A stretch of 8,420 nucleotides of DNA. Origin: an uncultured Catenibacterium sp. (lineage in GTDB: Bacteria > Bacillota_I > Bacilli_A > Erysipelotrichales > Coprobacillaceae). A program made the position numbers and the translations under genes. This document shows, piece after piece, positions 1-7,347 of the stretch. The notes under the pieces are model-generated. The model was given only the letters and a program-made list of their open reading frames with translations, ran no database searches and was not told where the DNA came from. The stretch lies in contig CAAFPB010000576.1 in the NCBI GenBank assembly GCA_900764725.1, positions 1 through 8,420 of the forward strand, given 5' to 3'. Within the stretch, counting starts at the first letter, position 1, and the number at the start of each line of letters is the position of its first letter.

Positions 1-20
1 CCTCCCCTGGAGGTTATAGT
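1..20 (+). promoter_or_regulatory. Partial MerR-family-type promoter/operator
   Basis: The window opens with CCTCC-CCT-GGAGG (1-13), directly followed by TATAGT (15-20). A short G/C-rich dyad sitting immediately before a -10 is the usual arrangement of MerR-family operators, which fill an overlong -35/-10 spacer. The -35 would lie left of base 1 and cannot be seen. Transcription would start near base 27 and run rightward. The alternative is a small terminator hairpin of an upstream gene, but the bases after it are not a good T-tract. Confidence 0.35.
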
Positions 21-29
21 TTAACACGG

Positions 30-67
30 CAAGTTGATATTGTCCCAATTGGGACAATATCAACTTG
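30..67. repeat. Perfect 38-base palindrome
   Basis: Bases 30-67 equal their own reverse complement without a mismatch, centred on AATT at 47-50, with GTCCC/GGGAC flanking the centre. As RNA this would fold into a 17-bp stem with an AAUU loop. No T-run follows on either strand, so it is not an ordinary intrinsic terminator. It would sit at the extreme 5' end of any transcript from the MerR-type promoter fragment. Its function is not known to me. Confidence 0.9.
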
Positions 68-118
68 GATACATTAAGACATTATCATATTGGAATCAGA
101 ATACCATAAAATAAGATA

Positions 119-132
119 TGAAAACGCTTGCG
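119..132 (+). promoter_or_regulatory. cre site (CcpA catabolite-repression operator)
   Basis: TGAAAACGCTTGCG matches the Firmicute cre consensus TGWAARCGYTWNCW at 13 of 14 positions; only the last base deviates. It overlaps the -35 hexamer of the promoter that reads toward the GH84 gene, a position where bound CcpA would block RNA polymerase. The inferred effect is repression on preferred sugars. Confidence 0.7.
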
Positions 133-156
133 CAATATAAAAGATACTGTTATACT
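128..156 (+). promoter_or_regulatory. Promoter of the GH84 gene
   Basis: The -10 is TATACT (151-156), preceded by TG at 148-149 to give an extended -10. The -35 is TTGCGC (128-133), a weak match, at 17-base spacing. The extended -10 would compensate for the poor -35, which lies inside the cre site. Transcription is expected to start near base 163, just upstream of the antiterminator element. Confidence 0.65.
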
Positions 157-170
157 AATCTAGTCAATGT

Positions 171-197
171 GGATTGTTACTCTAAGCAGGCAAGACC
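171..197 (+). promoter_or_regulatory. Ribonucleic antiterminator (RAT), BglG/LicT/SacY family target
   Basis: The leader carries GGATTGTTACT (171-181) and GCAGGCAAGACC (186-197) separated by four bases. This is the arrangement of RAT elements bound by BglG-family antiterminators such as LicT, SacT and SacY. The GGA start resembles the lic/bgl type and the AAGACC end resembles the sacB element. The apical stem is shorter than in the classic elements. The last six bases form the start of the terminator arm, so the RAT fold and the terminator exclude each other. The cognate antiterminator protein is not in this window. The inferred signal is a PTS sugar, transmitted by phosphorylation of that protein. 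Confidence 0.88.
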
Positions 198-253
198 AAA
201 TAAAGATTATGACATACATTTTTTTGTCATACTTTATTTGGTCTTTATTTTTT
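192..253 (+). terminator. Leader terminator controlled by the RAT
   Basis: AAGACCAAATAAAG (192-205) pairs perfectly with 232-245, and TATGACA (208-214) pairs with TGTCATA (225-231). The result is a 21-bp stem with a two-base bulge and a ten-base loop, followed by a T-rich run through 253. It lies between the transcription start near 163 and the GH84 start codon at 333. Its 5' arm shares bases 192-197 with the RAT, so it should end transcription unless an antiterminator protein holds the RAT folded. Confidence 0.9.
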
Positions 254-274
254 GTGAAAATCCATGTTTGAATA

Positions 275-305
275 CTCATTTCACTTATTAGGAGCATGAA
301 ATGAG
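275..305 (+). repeat. Leader stem-loop ahead of the GH84 RBS
   Basis: CTCATTTCA (275-283) and TGAAATGAG (297-305) form a perfect 9-bp inverted repeat around a 13-base loop containing AGGAG. No T-run follows, so it is not a terminator. In the read-through mRNA it sits 15 bases before the real Shine-Dalgarno and could affect stability or ribosome loading. The function is not known. Confidence 0.6.
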
Positions 306-320
306 ACAAAATATATAAGA

Positions 321-326
321 AAGGAG
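321..326 (+). promoter_or_regulatory. RBS of the GH84 gene
   Basis: AAGGAG ends six bases before the ATG at 333. This good Shine-Dalgarno at normal spacing, together with the signal peptide that starts right there, fixes the start codon. Confidence 0.9.
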
Positions 327-332
327 AACATC

Positions 333-3300
333 ATGACAGGAAAGAAAGTCATTACTTATGCAGTAAGTTTTCTTGTTGCATTAGGCTGTGTATCAGTTTT
401 TCCAGTGACTGTAAAAGCTGATACAGGGTATGAAGTCTATCCTAATCCACATACTATGAATTATAGTGATGGGGATTATGAAATGACAAGTCAGGTCAAT
501 GTTGTCTATGAAGATGGGATTGACGAAGACACAAAAGCAAGACTCAATGAAGTTCTTGCATTAAAAGGCATGAATGCGAGTGTTTCTAGTGAAAAGAAAG
601 CTGGAAAGACAAACATTCTTGTTGGTGTGAAGGGTTCTAAACAATATGTAGATTCACAGTTTGGAACAACTTCAGATGGCTTATTTGATAAGCTAGATTC
701 TTATGCTTTAAAGTCTGATAAGGGTACTATCTCTATCTTAGGTAAAGATACAGATGCTGCTTTTTATGGACTTACAAGCTTATATCACATTTTTAAACAG
801 GTAGAGGGGAAAACAATAAAGAACTTCTCTATCGAGGATTATGCAGATGTTGCAAGCCGTGGATTTATTGAAGGTTATTATGGTAATCCATGGTCAACAG
901 AAGATCGTTGTAAATTGATGGAATGGGGAGGCTATTATAAGCTTAACTCTTATTTCTATGCTCCTAAGGACGATCCTAAGCATAATTCTAAGTGGCGTGA
1001 ACTTTATACAGAAGATGAAATCAATACAAAGATCAAACCACTTGCAGAGGCTGGAAACAAGTCTAAATGTCGTTTTGTATTTGCCTTACATCCTTATATG
1101 TATAACGCAATTAATTATAGTTCTGAAGAAAGATATCAGGCTGACTTAAAGGTTATGCAGGCTAAGTTTAAACAGGTTATTGATGCTGGTGTACGTCAGA
1201 TTGCGATTCTTGCAGATGATGCACCTAACGTTGGTGGGGCAAACTATACAAGAACACTCACAGATATGTCTAACTGGCTTAAAGAATTACAGCCTGAATA
1301 CCCTGGCTTAAAGCTGACATTACCATTCTGTACTCAGGAATATATGGGATGGGGACAGTCTTATTATGGTAACTTCCCTGAAAACGTACAGGTTATTATG
1401 ACTGGTGGACGTGTATGGGGTGAAGTTACAAACGACTTTACATCTTCATTTACTAATACAGTAGGTCGTGGACCTTATATGTGGATCAACTGGCCATGTA
1501 CTGATAACTCTAAGAAGCATCTAATCATGGGTGGTTATACAACATTCCTTCATCCAGGTGTTGATCCTTCTAAGATACAGGGTATTGTATTAAACCCAAT
1601 GCAGCAGTCAGAACCTAGCAAAGTTGCCATCTTTGGTAATGCATGTTATTCATGGAATATCTGGGAAACTGAAGAAGAAGCAAATAAGTGCTATAATGCA
1701 TCATTCAAATATGTAGATCATAATGGATATGAAGAAACTGAAGCATCAACTGCTTTAAGAGAATTATCTAAACATATGATCAACCAGAATATGGATAGCA
1801 GAGTCACTCGTCTAGAAGAATCTGTTGAATTAAAAGAGAAACTCAATGCCTTCAAGACTAAGTTATCTAAGGGTGAAAAGATTACTGATGAAGAATTTGA
1901 TGAAATGATCAATGAATTCACAGTATTACAGAATGCATCTAAAACATATCGTGAAAGCGGTAATGAAAGAATCAAGTCTCAGATTGTTTACTGGTTAAAC
2001 TGCTGGGATGATACAACTAGTGCTGCTTTAAACTATATTAAAGGTATTCAAGCTGCACAGAATGAAGAAGACAACTCTACTATTTGGGACTATTTTGCAA
2101 GTGCACAGGCTGCTTTTGAAAAGAGCAAGTCTTATGGTTTCCACTATGTAGATCATTTAGAATATGCTGAAGTAGGTGTACAGCATATCGTTCCATTTAT
2201 TAAGTCATTGGATTCTTATTTATCTGAAGTCGTATCTACTATCGTTAATCCAGATAAACAGATTGCGAAATATATCACTAACCGTGAAGATACACCAGCT
2301 GGTAAAGAAGATAACATCTTTGATGGTAATGCTTCTACAGAATTAGTCTATAAGAGCCCTAATACTATTTCTGCAGGTACTTATGTAGGTATCAAGTATT
2401 CTAAGGCAATTGATGTAAATCATGTAATCTTTAGAATGGGTGCAAACTCTAACCCTAGAGATACATTCTTAAAAGCAAAAGTACAGTATACAACTGATGG
2501 TAAGAACTGGGTTGATATCAATGATACAATCTATGAATTACCTAGTAATGTAGAATTAACAGACCTTAACCTTAAAGGTGTTAAGGGTATCCGTATGATT
2601 GCGACTGAAGATAAGAGTAACACTTGGTTAGGTGTAAGAGATATCTTAGTTAACCCAGCTGCTGCTCCTTCAACAAGCACTGATAAGGGTACATTATCTA
2701 TGACTAAGATTGGTGTAAAGGGTGGTTCATTAGATAATTTATTAGATGATAATGAATCAACATATGCGCATTTTGCGGAATCTCCATATAAAGCAGGAGA
2801 AATCAAGGATTATATTCCAGTAGATGCTGCAGTAACTCTTACATTCAATAACCCTAAGAAGTTAGGTACTATCAACTTCGTACAGGATAGTGGTACTGAT
2901 AAGATCACTAGATATGCATTAGAATATACAGAAGATGGTACAACTTGGAAAACATTAAAAGAATATGCGGGTGATGATACTGTTCATCTAAATGTAGAAG
3001 ATCAGGATATTACTGCAAAAGCTATTAGAGTAAGAAACCTTGAATTACATCTTTCAAGTAATACAGCAGGTTACTGGTGGAAGGTAAAGACATTCAACCA
3101 TACTGATGTAGTCAATGAATATGATGACAAGGCTGTTTATACAAATACAGACTATAAGTTACATTCAAAGAGTACATTAGATCAGACTACTTTAGTGTAT
3201 ACAAAAGAAATGACTTTAGCACCTAAGCAGTATGTTGGTGTGAAGTTATCAAGAGTAAAAGATTTAAAACAGTTAGAACTTGATTATACAGGTGATGTTG

Positions 3301-5555
3301 TATTAGAAGCATCAGTGAATGCACATGACTGGGTAGAAGTCACTGACTTAAACAAGAATCTTCCAGATGCACGTTATGTACGTTTAATCAATAAGAAGAG
3401 TTCTGATGTGAAGTTAACTGTTAATAAGTTTGTGGTACATAGTGCAGAAGTCACTGCACCATACTTATATAAGACAACTATGACTGTGAACCCTTCTTGG
3501 GGTGTTGCAGAAGATACAAGAAACAATGGGGCTGCATTTGATGGCAACATTGATTCTACAACTGAATTCGGTGACCTTCCTCAAAAAGGTCAGTATATTA
3601 TCTATGACTTAGGTCAGATGAGAAATATTGATAAGATTGCGATGTATTGTCAGGATACTGCAAAGAACTATATTAGAGATGGTATTATTAGTGTTTCTAG
3701 TGATTTAGAAAACTGGACAGATGTTGTGACAATTGGTGATGGTGTTGAAAACGTGAATGATGCACAAGTACAGTGTATCGATTCTGATGCAGGATACAGA
3801 GCATCTAGTACATATCCAAATAAAGTATATGTATCAGGTACTGCAGACCATGTACCAGCACGTTACTTAAGAATCTTATTTACAGCTTCTAATAACTCTA
3901 GAGCTGTTTTATTCAACGAAATCATGATCAATGATGGAGAATATGCGCCAGAAGATAATGACCCTACATTTGATTCTAATGTCACAGAAGCAAAAGGCTA
4001 TAAACCTCAATATATGATTGATGGCGACCTTTTAACAGCTTATAAACCAGGATCAAATAAAGCAGGTTATATCACTTATACTCTTTCTGATAAGCTTGAT
4101 GTAAAGAAATTCAATATTATCCAGAAGGGTGAAATAAGTCATGCAAAGGTATATGCACTTATTGATAAAGAAGTTACAACTAGAAATGTACCTGAAGAAG
4201 ATAAAGAATGGGTACAGTTAGGTACTTTAAGAAAATCACTTAATGAATTCTATATTCCTCATGGTAATGTATATAAGTTGAAGTTTGAATGGGAAGAAGA
4301 TCATATTCCTACTATTTCTGAAATTATTACATTAACTGGTGATGAATATAAGAGTGAATGTGCTAAGGATTTAAAGAACTACATTGACTCTTTACATGTA
4401 GATGAAGATAAGTATACTGCAACAAGTTATAAAGCATATAAGAATGCAAAAGATGCAGCACTTAATACTTATAACACTCAGATGGGTGAAAAGGATGCTT
4501 TAGAAGCAGCTAAAGCTGACTTAAAGACTGCTTATGATGCATTAGTATTACGTGTTGATGTAACAGCTCTCGAAAAAGAAATTGAAGACATTGAAAAGCT
4601 TTCTAAAGATGACTATACAGAAGAAAGCTATAACGCATTAGAAAAAGTATTAGTAGAAGCTAAGAAATTAGCAGCTAATAGAGATGCAACTGAAGATGAA
4701 GTCAATGCAATGATTGAATCATTACGCTTAGCTAAAGCTGGATTAGTAACTAAAGCAGCTATGAGTAAACAGGAACTTAGAAACTATATTGATTCTAATA
4801 ACTTAAAGACTCTAGATACTTCTATTTACTTAACTTCTACAGTAAAACCATTTAATGAAGCATTAAATAATGCGGAAGGCATCTTGAATAAAGAAGATGC
4901 AACATATGCTCAAGTAGAAGATGCTTATAAGGCATTACAGACTGCAAGACAGAATCTTGTATTAAAAGCTACTGATACAGAAATCAAGGCATTAGAAAAC
5001 AAGATGGCTTCTTATAAAGAAGAAGACTATACAGTATCTAGCTGGAAAGACTTTGCACTCGTATTAGATGAAATCAAAGAAGAATTAAAGGCTGAACACT
5101 CAAGCGCTGAAATTGAAGCTCTCACTAATAAGTTAGAAGAAGCTTCTAAGAAGCTTGTGGCAAGAGGTAATACAGCTGAACTTGAACTGTTACTTGAACA
5201 GGCTAAAAAGACTGATAGTAAGTTGTATACAGAAAAGAGCTATAAGAACTTACTAGACGCGATTGAAGCAACTGATAAAGCATTAGAAAACAAGGATGAA
5301 TTATCTCAGGAAGAAGTAGATGCATTAACTAAGAACTTGAGAGATGCAATGGAAGCATTAGAAAAGAACGTAGAAATTACTCCTACTGAACCTTCAAAAC
5401 CTTCAACTCCTTCTAAACCAGAAGAAACAACTAAACCAGAAGTAAAACCAAGTACTAAACCAGCAACTGGTGATACGACTATGGTAGGATTGTTCGCATT
5501 CTTCTCAATGATCTCATTAGTAGGTTATGTATTATTAAAGAAGAAAGAAGCTTAA
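333..5555 (+). CDS. Secreted, wall-anchored GH84 beta-N-acetylglucosaminidase (NagH/NagJ-like)
   Basis: The 1740-residue product should remove terminal beta-linked GlcNAc from host glycans (mucin, hyaluronan or O-GlcNAc proteins) at the cell surface. A signal peptide (1-29, cleavage near VKA/D) precedes a GH20b-like domain (about 33-170). The GH84 catalytic domain (about 175-480) carries EGYYG (180-184), YAPKDDP (209-215), the catalytic Asp pair D295-D296 in AILADD, N386 and D391 in WINWPCTD, and NPMQQSE (421-427). These match Clostridium perfringens NagJ, including D297/D298. A helical region (480-640) follows, then about five discoidin/CBM32-like segments (about 641-1340; two are clear, for example FDGN near 1070, the others divergent). 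Five FIVAR repeats start near 1342, 1409, 1478, 1548 and 1613. A Pro/Thr/Ser-rich linker, a KPATGD sorting motif (1709-1714), a membrane segment and a KKKEA tail end the protein. It is similar in plan to NagH. Control is by cre and RAT upstream. Module borders are approximate. Confidence 0.95.
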   Translation: MTGKKVITYAVSFLVALGCVSVFPVTVKADTGYEVYPNPHTMNYSDGDYEMTSQVNVVYEDGIDEDTKARLNEVLALKGMNASVSSEKKAGKTNILVGVKGSKQYVDSQFGTTSDGLFDKLDSYALKSDKGTISILGKDTDAAFYGLTSLYHIFKQVEGKTIKNFSIEDYADVASRGFIEGYYGNPWSTEDRCKLMEWGGYYKLNSYFYAPKDDPKHNSKWRELYTEDEINTKIKPLAEAGNKSKCRFVFALHPYMYNAINYSSEERYQADLKVMQAKFKQVIDAGVRQIAILADDAPNVGGANYTRTLTDMSNWLKELQPEYPGLKLTLPFCTQEYMGWGQSYYGNFPENVQVIMTGGRVWGEVTNDFTSSFTNTVGRGPYMWINWPCTDNSKKHLIMGGYTTFLHPGVDPSKIQGIVLNPMQQSEPSKVAIFGNACYSWNIWETEEEANKCYNASFKYVDHNGYEETEASTALRELSKHMINQNMDSRVTRLEESVELKEKLNAFKTKLSKGEKITDEEFDEMINEFTVLQNASKTYRESGNERIKSQIVYWLNCWDDTTSAALNYIKGIQAAQNEEDNSTIWDYFASAQAAFEKSKSYGFHYVDHLEYAEVGVQHIVPFIKSLDSYLSEVVSTIVNPDKQIAKYITNREDTPAGKEDNIFDGNASTELVYKSPNTISAGTYVGIKYSKAIDVNHVIFRMGANSNPRDTFLKAKVQYTTDGKNWVDINDTIYELPSNVELTDLNLKGVKGIRMIATEDKSNTWLGVRDILVNPAAAPSTSTDKGTLSMTKIGVKGGSLDNLLDDNESTYAHFAESPYKAGEIKDYIPVDAAVTLTFNNPKKLGTINFVQDSGTDKITRYALEYTEDGTTWKTLKEYAGDDTVHLNVEDQDITAKAIRVRNLELHLSSNTAGYWWKVKTFNHTDVVNEYDDKAVYTNTDYKLHSKSTLDQTTLVYTKEMTLAPKQYVGVKLSRVKDLKQLELDYTGDVVLEASVNAHDWVEVTDLNKNLPDARYVRLINKKSSDVKLTVNKFVVHSAEVTAPYLYKTTMTVNPSWGVAEDTRNNGAAFDGNIDSTTEFGDLPQKGQYIIYDLGQMRNIDKIAMYCQDTAKNYIRDGIISVSSDLENWTDVVTIGDGVENVNDAQVQCIDSDAGYRASSTYPNKVYVSGTADHVPARYLRILFTASNNSRAVLFNEIMINDGEYAPEDNDPTFDSNVTEAKGYKPQYMIDGDLLTAYKPGSNKAGYITYTLSDKLDVKKFNIIQKGEISHAKVYALIDKEVTTRNVPEEDKEWVQLGTLRKSLNEFYIPHGNVYKLKFEWEEDHIPTISEIITLTGDEYKSECAKDLKNYIDSLHVDEDKYTATSYKAYKNAKDAALNTYNTQMGEKDALEAAKADLKTAYDALVLRVDVTALEKEIEDIEKLSKDDYTEESYNALEKVLVEAKKLAANRDATEDEVNAMIESLRLAKAGLVTKAAMSKQELRNYIDSNNLKTLDTSIYLTSTVKPFNEALNNAEGILNKEDATYAQVEDAYKALQTARQNLVLKATDTEIKALENKMASYKEEDYTVSSWKDFALVLDEIKEELKAEHSSAEIEALTNKLEEASKKLVARGNTAELELLLEQAKKTDSKLYTEKSYKNLLDAIEATDKALENKDELSQEEVDALTKNLRDAMEALEKNVEITPTEPSKPSTPSKPEETTKPEVKPSTKPATGDTTMVGLFAFFSMISLVGYVLLKKKEA

Positions 5556-5562
5556 TACTTCT

Positions 5563-5592
5563 AGAAGAACCTCATTGAGGTTCTTCTTTTTT
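5563..5592 (+). terminator. Terminator of the GH84 gene
   Basis: AGAAGAACCTC (5563-5573) pairs with GAGGTTCTTCT (5577-5587) around an ATT loop, followed by T's through 5592. It starts seven bases after the stop codon. A strong terminator here separates the glycosidase from the next gene. Confidence 0.93.
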
Positions 5593-5643
5593 ATCTCTTG
5601 TATATTGCATACAATGCAGTACAATAGGTTCTATGATATGTGA

Positions 5644-5708
5644 TGTTACATTACCTGTAATCGTGTAACAAATTTTTATGAAATGTGTATTTTGTGTTAC
5701 ATGTGACA
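5644..5708. promoter_or_regulatory. Cluster of TGTnACA heptamers, candidate operators
   Basis: Four related heptamers precede the LCP gene: TGTTACA (5644-5650), its reverse complement TGTAACA (5664-5670), TGTTACA (5695-5701) and TGTGACA (5702-5708). The first two flank a smaller dyad, ATTAC-CT-GTAAT (5650-5661). The third covers the -35 of the LCP promoter and the fourth lies in its spacer. Start-to-start distances of 20 and 31 bases are close to whole helical turns. This looks like an operator array for an unidentified regulator; the assignment is inference from pattern only. Confidence 0.4.
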
Positions 5709-5724
5709 TGAAATATGCTATACT
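5696..5724 (+). promoter_or_regulatory. Promoter of the LCP gene
   Basis: The -35 is GTTACA (5696-5701), the spacer is 17 bases and the -10 is TATACT (5719-5724), preceded by TG to give an extended -10. Transcription would start near 5731, leaving a leader of about 75 bases that includes a small GAAATT/AATTTC dyad (5760-5776). Translation uses GGGAG (5792-5796), nine bases before the ATG. Confidence 0.65.
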
Positions 5725-5805
5725 AGGCATTGTCAACCACGTTTTTATACATTTTTTGTGAAATTTGTGTAATTTCGTGCAGTGTGTGAATGGGAGATAT
5801 AAAAG

Positions 5806-7260
5806 ATGAAGAAGAAATTGGGTTTCATGACTGATCATCGTTTTATTATCGGTGTTCAGATAGTATTAAGTATTATACTTATGATAAGTATCATATTTGT
5901 GAAAATTTTACCTATGCGTTATTTAATTGTAATCGGTTCTTTCTTGGCAGTACTCGCACTACTTGTCTATTTGCTCGCAAAGCCAGGACCTATTGTATCT
6001 AGAAAGGTACAGAAAAGACCACTTGCTGGTAAGATCATTTCAGTGATTATTAGTATATTCTTAGTTGTAGGATCTGTATTTATCCAGTCTGGTAAAGCAG
6101 CCTACAATAAAGTGACAAGTGAATATGATTATGTGACATATTCACTTGTAGTGAGAAAGAATAGTTCATATAAGAAAGTAAATGATATCTTAAAGAAGAC
6201 AGTAGGATATAATCCTAATGGAACTAAAATAGATGAAGCATTGAACCGTTTAAGTAAGAAGGTATCTAACTATGGTGTGAGTGAATTATATGGCGTAGAA
6301 GCGATTGTAGATGCGTTATATGATAAACAGGTGGATGCAATACTAATTAATGAAGGTTCTAGAGATCTAGTAAAAGACTATAAAAAGAGCTTTGATAAAG
6401 ATACAAGAGTGATCTGGACTACAAAGTTTAAATCATATAACAAGATTAAAGAAGAAAAGACATTGGATGTATTAAAGAATCCTTTCTGTGTATATATTTC
6501 TGGTATTGATTCTCGTGGCAGTGTACAGGAAGTATCACGTAGTGATGTTAATATCTTAATGACTATTAATATTCCTGAACATAAAGTATTACTCACAAGT
6601 ATTCCTAGAGATGCTTATGTCACTCTAGCAGATGCGAATCAGAAAGATAAGCTTACTCATTCTGGTTTAACAGGTACTCAAAATACAGTGAAGACAGTAG
6701 AAAACTTCTTAGATGTAGATATTAGCTATTATGCAAGAGTTAACTTTGAATCATTAGTAGAAGTTGTAGATGCCTTAGGTGGTGTTGATGTCTATTCAGA
6801 TAAAGACTTATCTGTATGGAATGGACAGCCTATTAAAGAAGGATGGAACCATATGAATGGTCAGATGGCTTTAGCCTTCTCTAGAGAAAGACATGCCTAT
6901 ACAACAGGTGATCGTCATAGAGCACAGAACCAGCAGGCAGTCTTACAGGCTATTATTAGAAAGATGGCAAGTCCTGCAATCATTACTCATTATACTGATA
7001 TCTTAAAATCTATTGAGGGTACATTTGTGACTGACATGCCTATGAATGAAATGGCTAGAATTGCGAATGATCAGTTGAATACAAATGCCTCATGGTCATT
7101 CCAGACATCTATGGTAGCAGGTAATGGTACTATGATGACAGGTGGTTATTATATGCCTCATACAAGACTCTATTACCTCATTCCAGATGAAAATAGTGCA
7201 GAACAGAATAAACAATATATTAAGAAAATGTTGAAGGGTGAAGAATTCACTGTAGAGTAA
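5806..7260 (+). CDS. LCP (LytR-CpsA-Psr) family cell-wall glycopolymer ligase
   Basis: The 484-residue membrane protein should transfer glycopolymers (wall teichoic acid, capsule or similar) from undecaprenyl-pyrophosphate carriers to peptidoglycan outside the membrane. Three N-terminal hydrophobic segments lie near residues 12-33, 38-58 and 75-95. A region of about 106-215 resembles a small solute-binding-type accessory domain; this is a weak call. The LCP domain (about 225-390) shows GIDSRG (233-238), RSDVNILMTIN (245-255), SIPRDAYV (265-272), DALGGVDV (322-329) and AFSRERHAYTTGDRHRAQNQ (357-376), the Arg/Asp-rich motifs that hold the lipid pyrophosphate and Mg. It has its own promoter and terminator, so its position beside the wall-anchored glycosidase may be coincidental. 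The natural polymer cannot be read from the sequence. Confidence 0.93.
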   Translation: MKKKLGFMTDHRFIIGVQIVLSIILMISIIFVKILPMRYLIVIGSFLAVLALLVYLLAKPGPIVSRKVQKRPLAGKIISVIISIFLVVGSVFIQSGKAAYNKVTSEYDYVTYSLVVRKNSSYKKVNDILKKTVGYNPNGTKIDEALNRLSKKVSNYGVSELYGVEAIVDALYDKQVDAILINEGSRDLVKDYKKSFDKDTRVIWTTKFKSYNKIKEEKTLDVLKNPFCVYISGIDSRGSVQEVSRSDVNILMTINIPEHKVLLTSIPRDAYVTLADANQKDKLTHSGLTGTQNTVKTVENFLDVDISYYARVNFESLVEVVDALGGVDVYSDKDLSVWNGQPIKEGWNHMNGQMALAFSRERHAYTTGDRHRAQNQQAVLQAIIRKMASPAIITHYTDILKSIEGTFVTDMPMNEMARIANDQLNTNASWSFQTSMVAGNGTMMTGGYYMPHTRLYYLIPDENSAEQNKQYIKKMLKGEEFTVE

Positions 7261-7281
7261 GCAGACGAAAGTCTGCTTTTT
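7261..7281 (+). terminator. Terminator of the LCP gene
   Basis: GCAGAC-GAAA-GTCTGC (7261-7276), a 6-bp stem with a GNRA-type loop, is followed by TTTTT. It begins directly after the TAA stop. Confidence 0.92.
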
Positions 7282-7312
7282 CTTATTCAGAAGCTTTAAA
7301 TAGATCTATATA

Positions 7313-7341
7313 TTGACTTTACTTTGATGGTAAACTACAAT
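7313..7341 (+). promoter_or_regulatory. Promoter of the unit 1 small RNA
   Basis: TTGACT (7313-7318), a 17-base spacer and TACAAT (7336-7341). The predicted start is near 7348. The same architecture is kept in the other two units. Confidence 0.8.
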
Positions 7342-7347
7342 GGATAT

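Noticed and set aside
171..253. Metabolite riboswitch or T-box in the GH84 leader
   Set aside because: The element between promoter and terminator is fully explained by the RAT; no T-box motif or larger aptamer structure is present.
290..304. Mini reading frame ATG AAA TGA after AGGAG in the leader loop
   Set aside because: The spacing between AGGAG and ATG is only one base, too short for initiation.
1718..1975. Minus-strand open frames inside the GH84 gene (also at 2531-2806) and the LCP gene (6378-6596), and a plus-strand one at 958-1149
   Set aside because: They are other-frame shadows of well-supported genes, with no RBS and no recognisable family.
5572..5838. Minus-strand open frame of 88 codons across the GH84-LCP intergenic region
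   Set aside because: It overlaps the GH84 terminator, the LCP promoter and the LCP start, and lacks an RBS or recognisable protein features.
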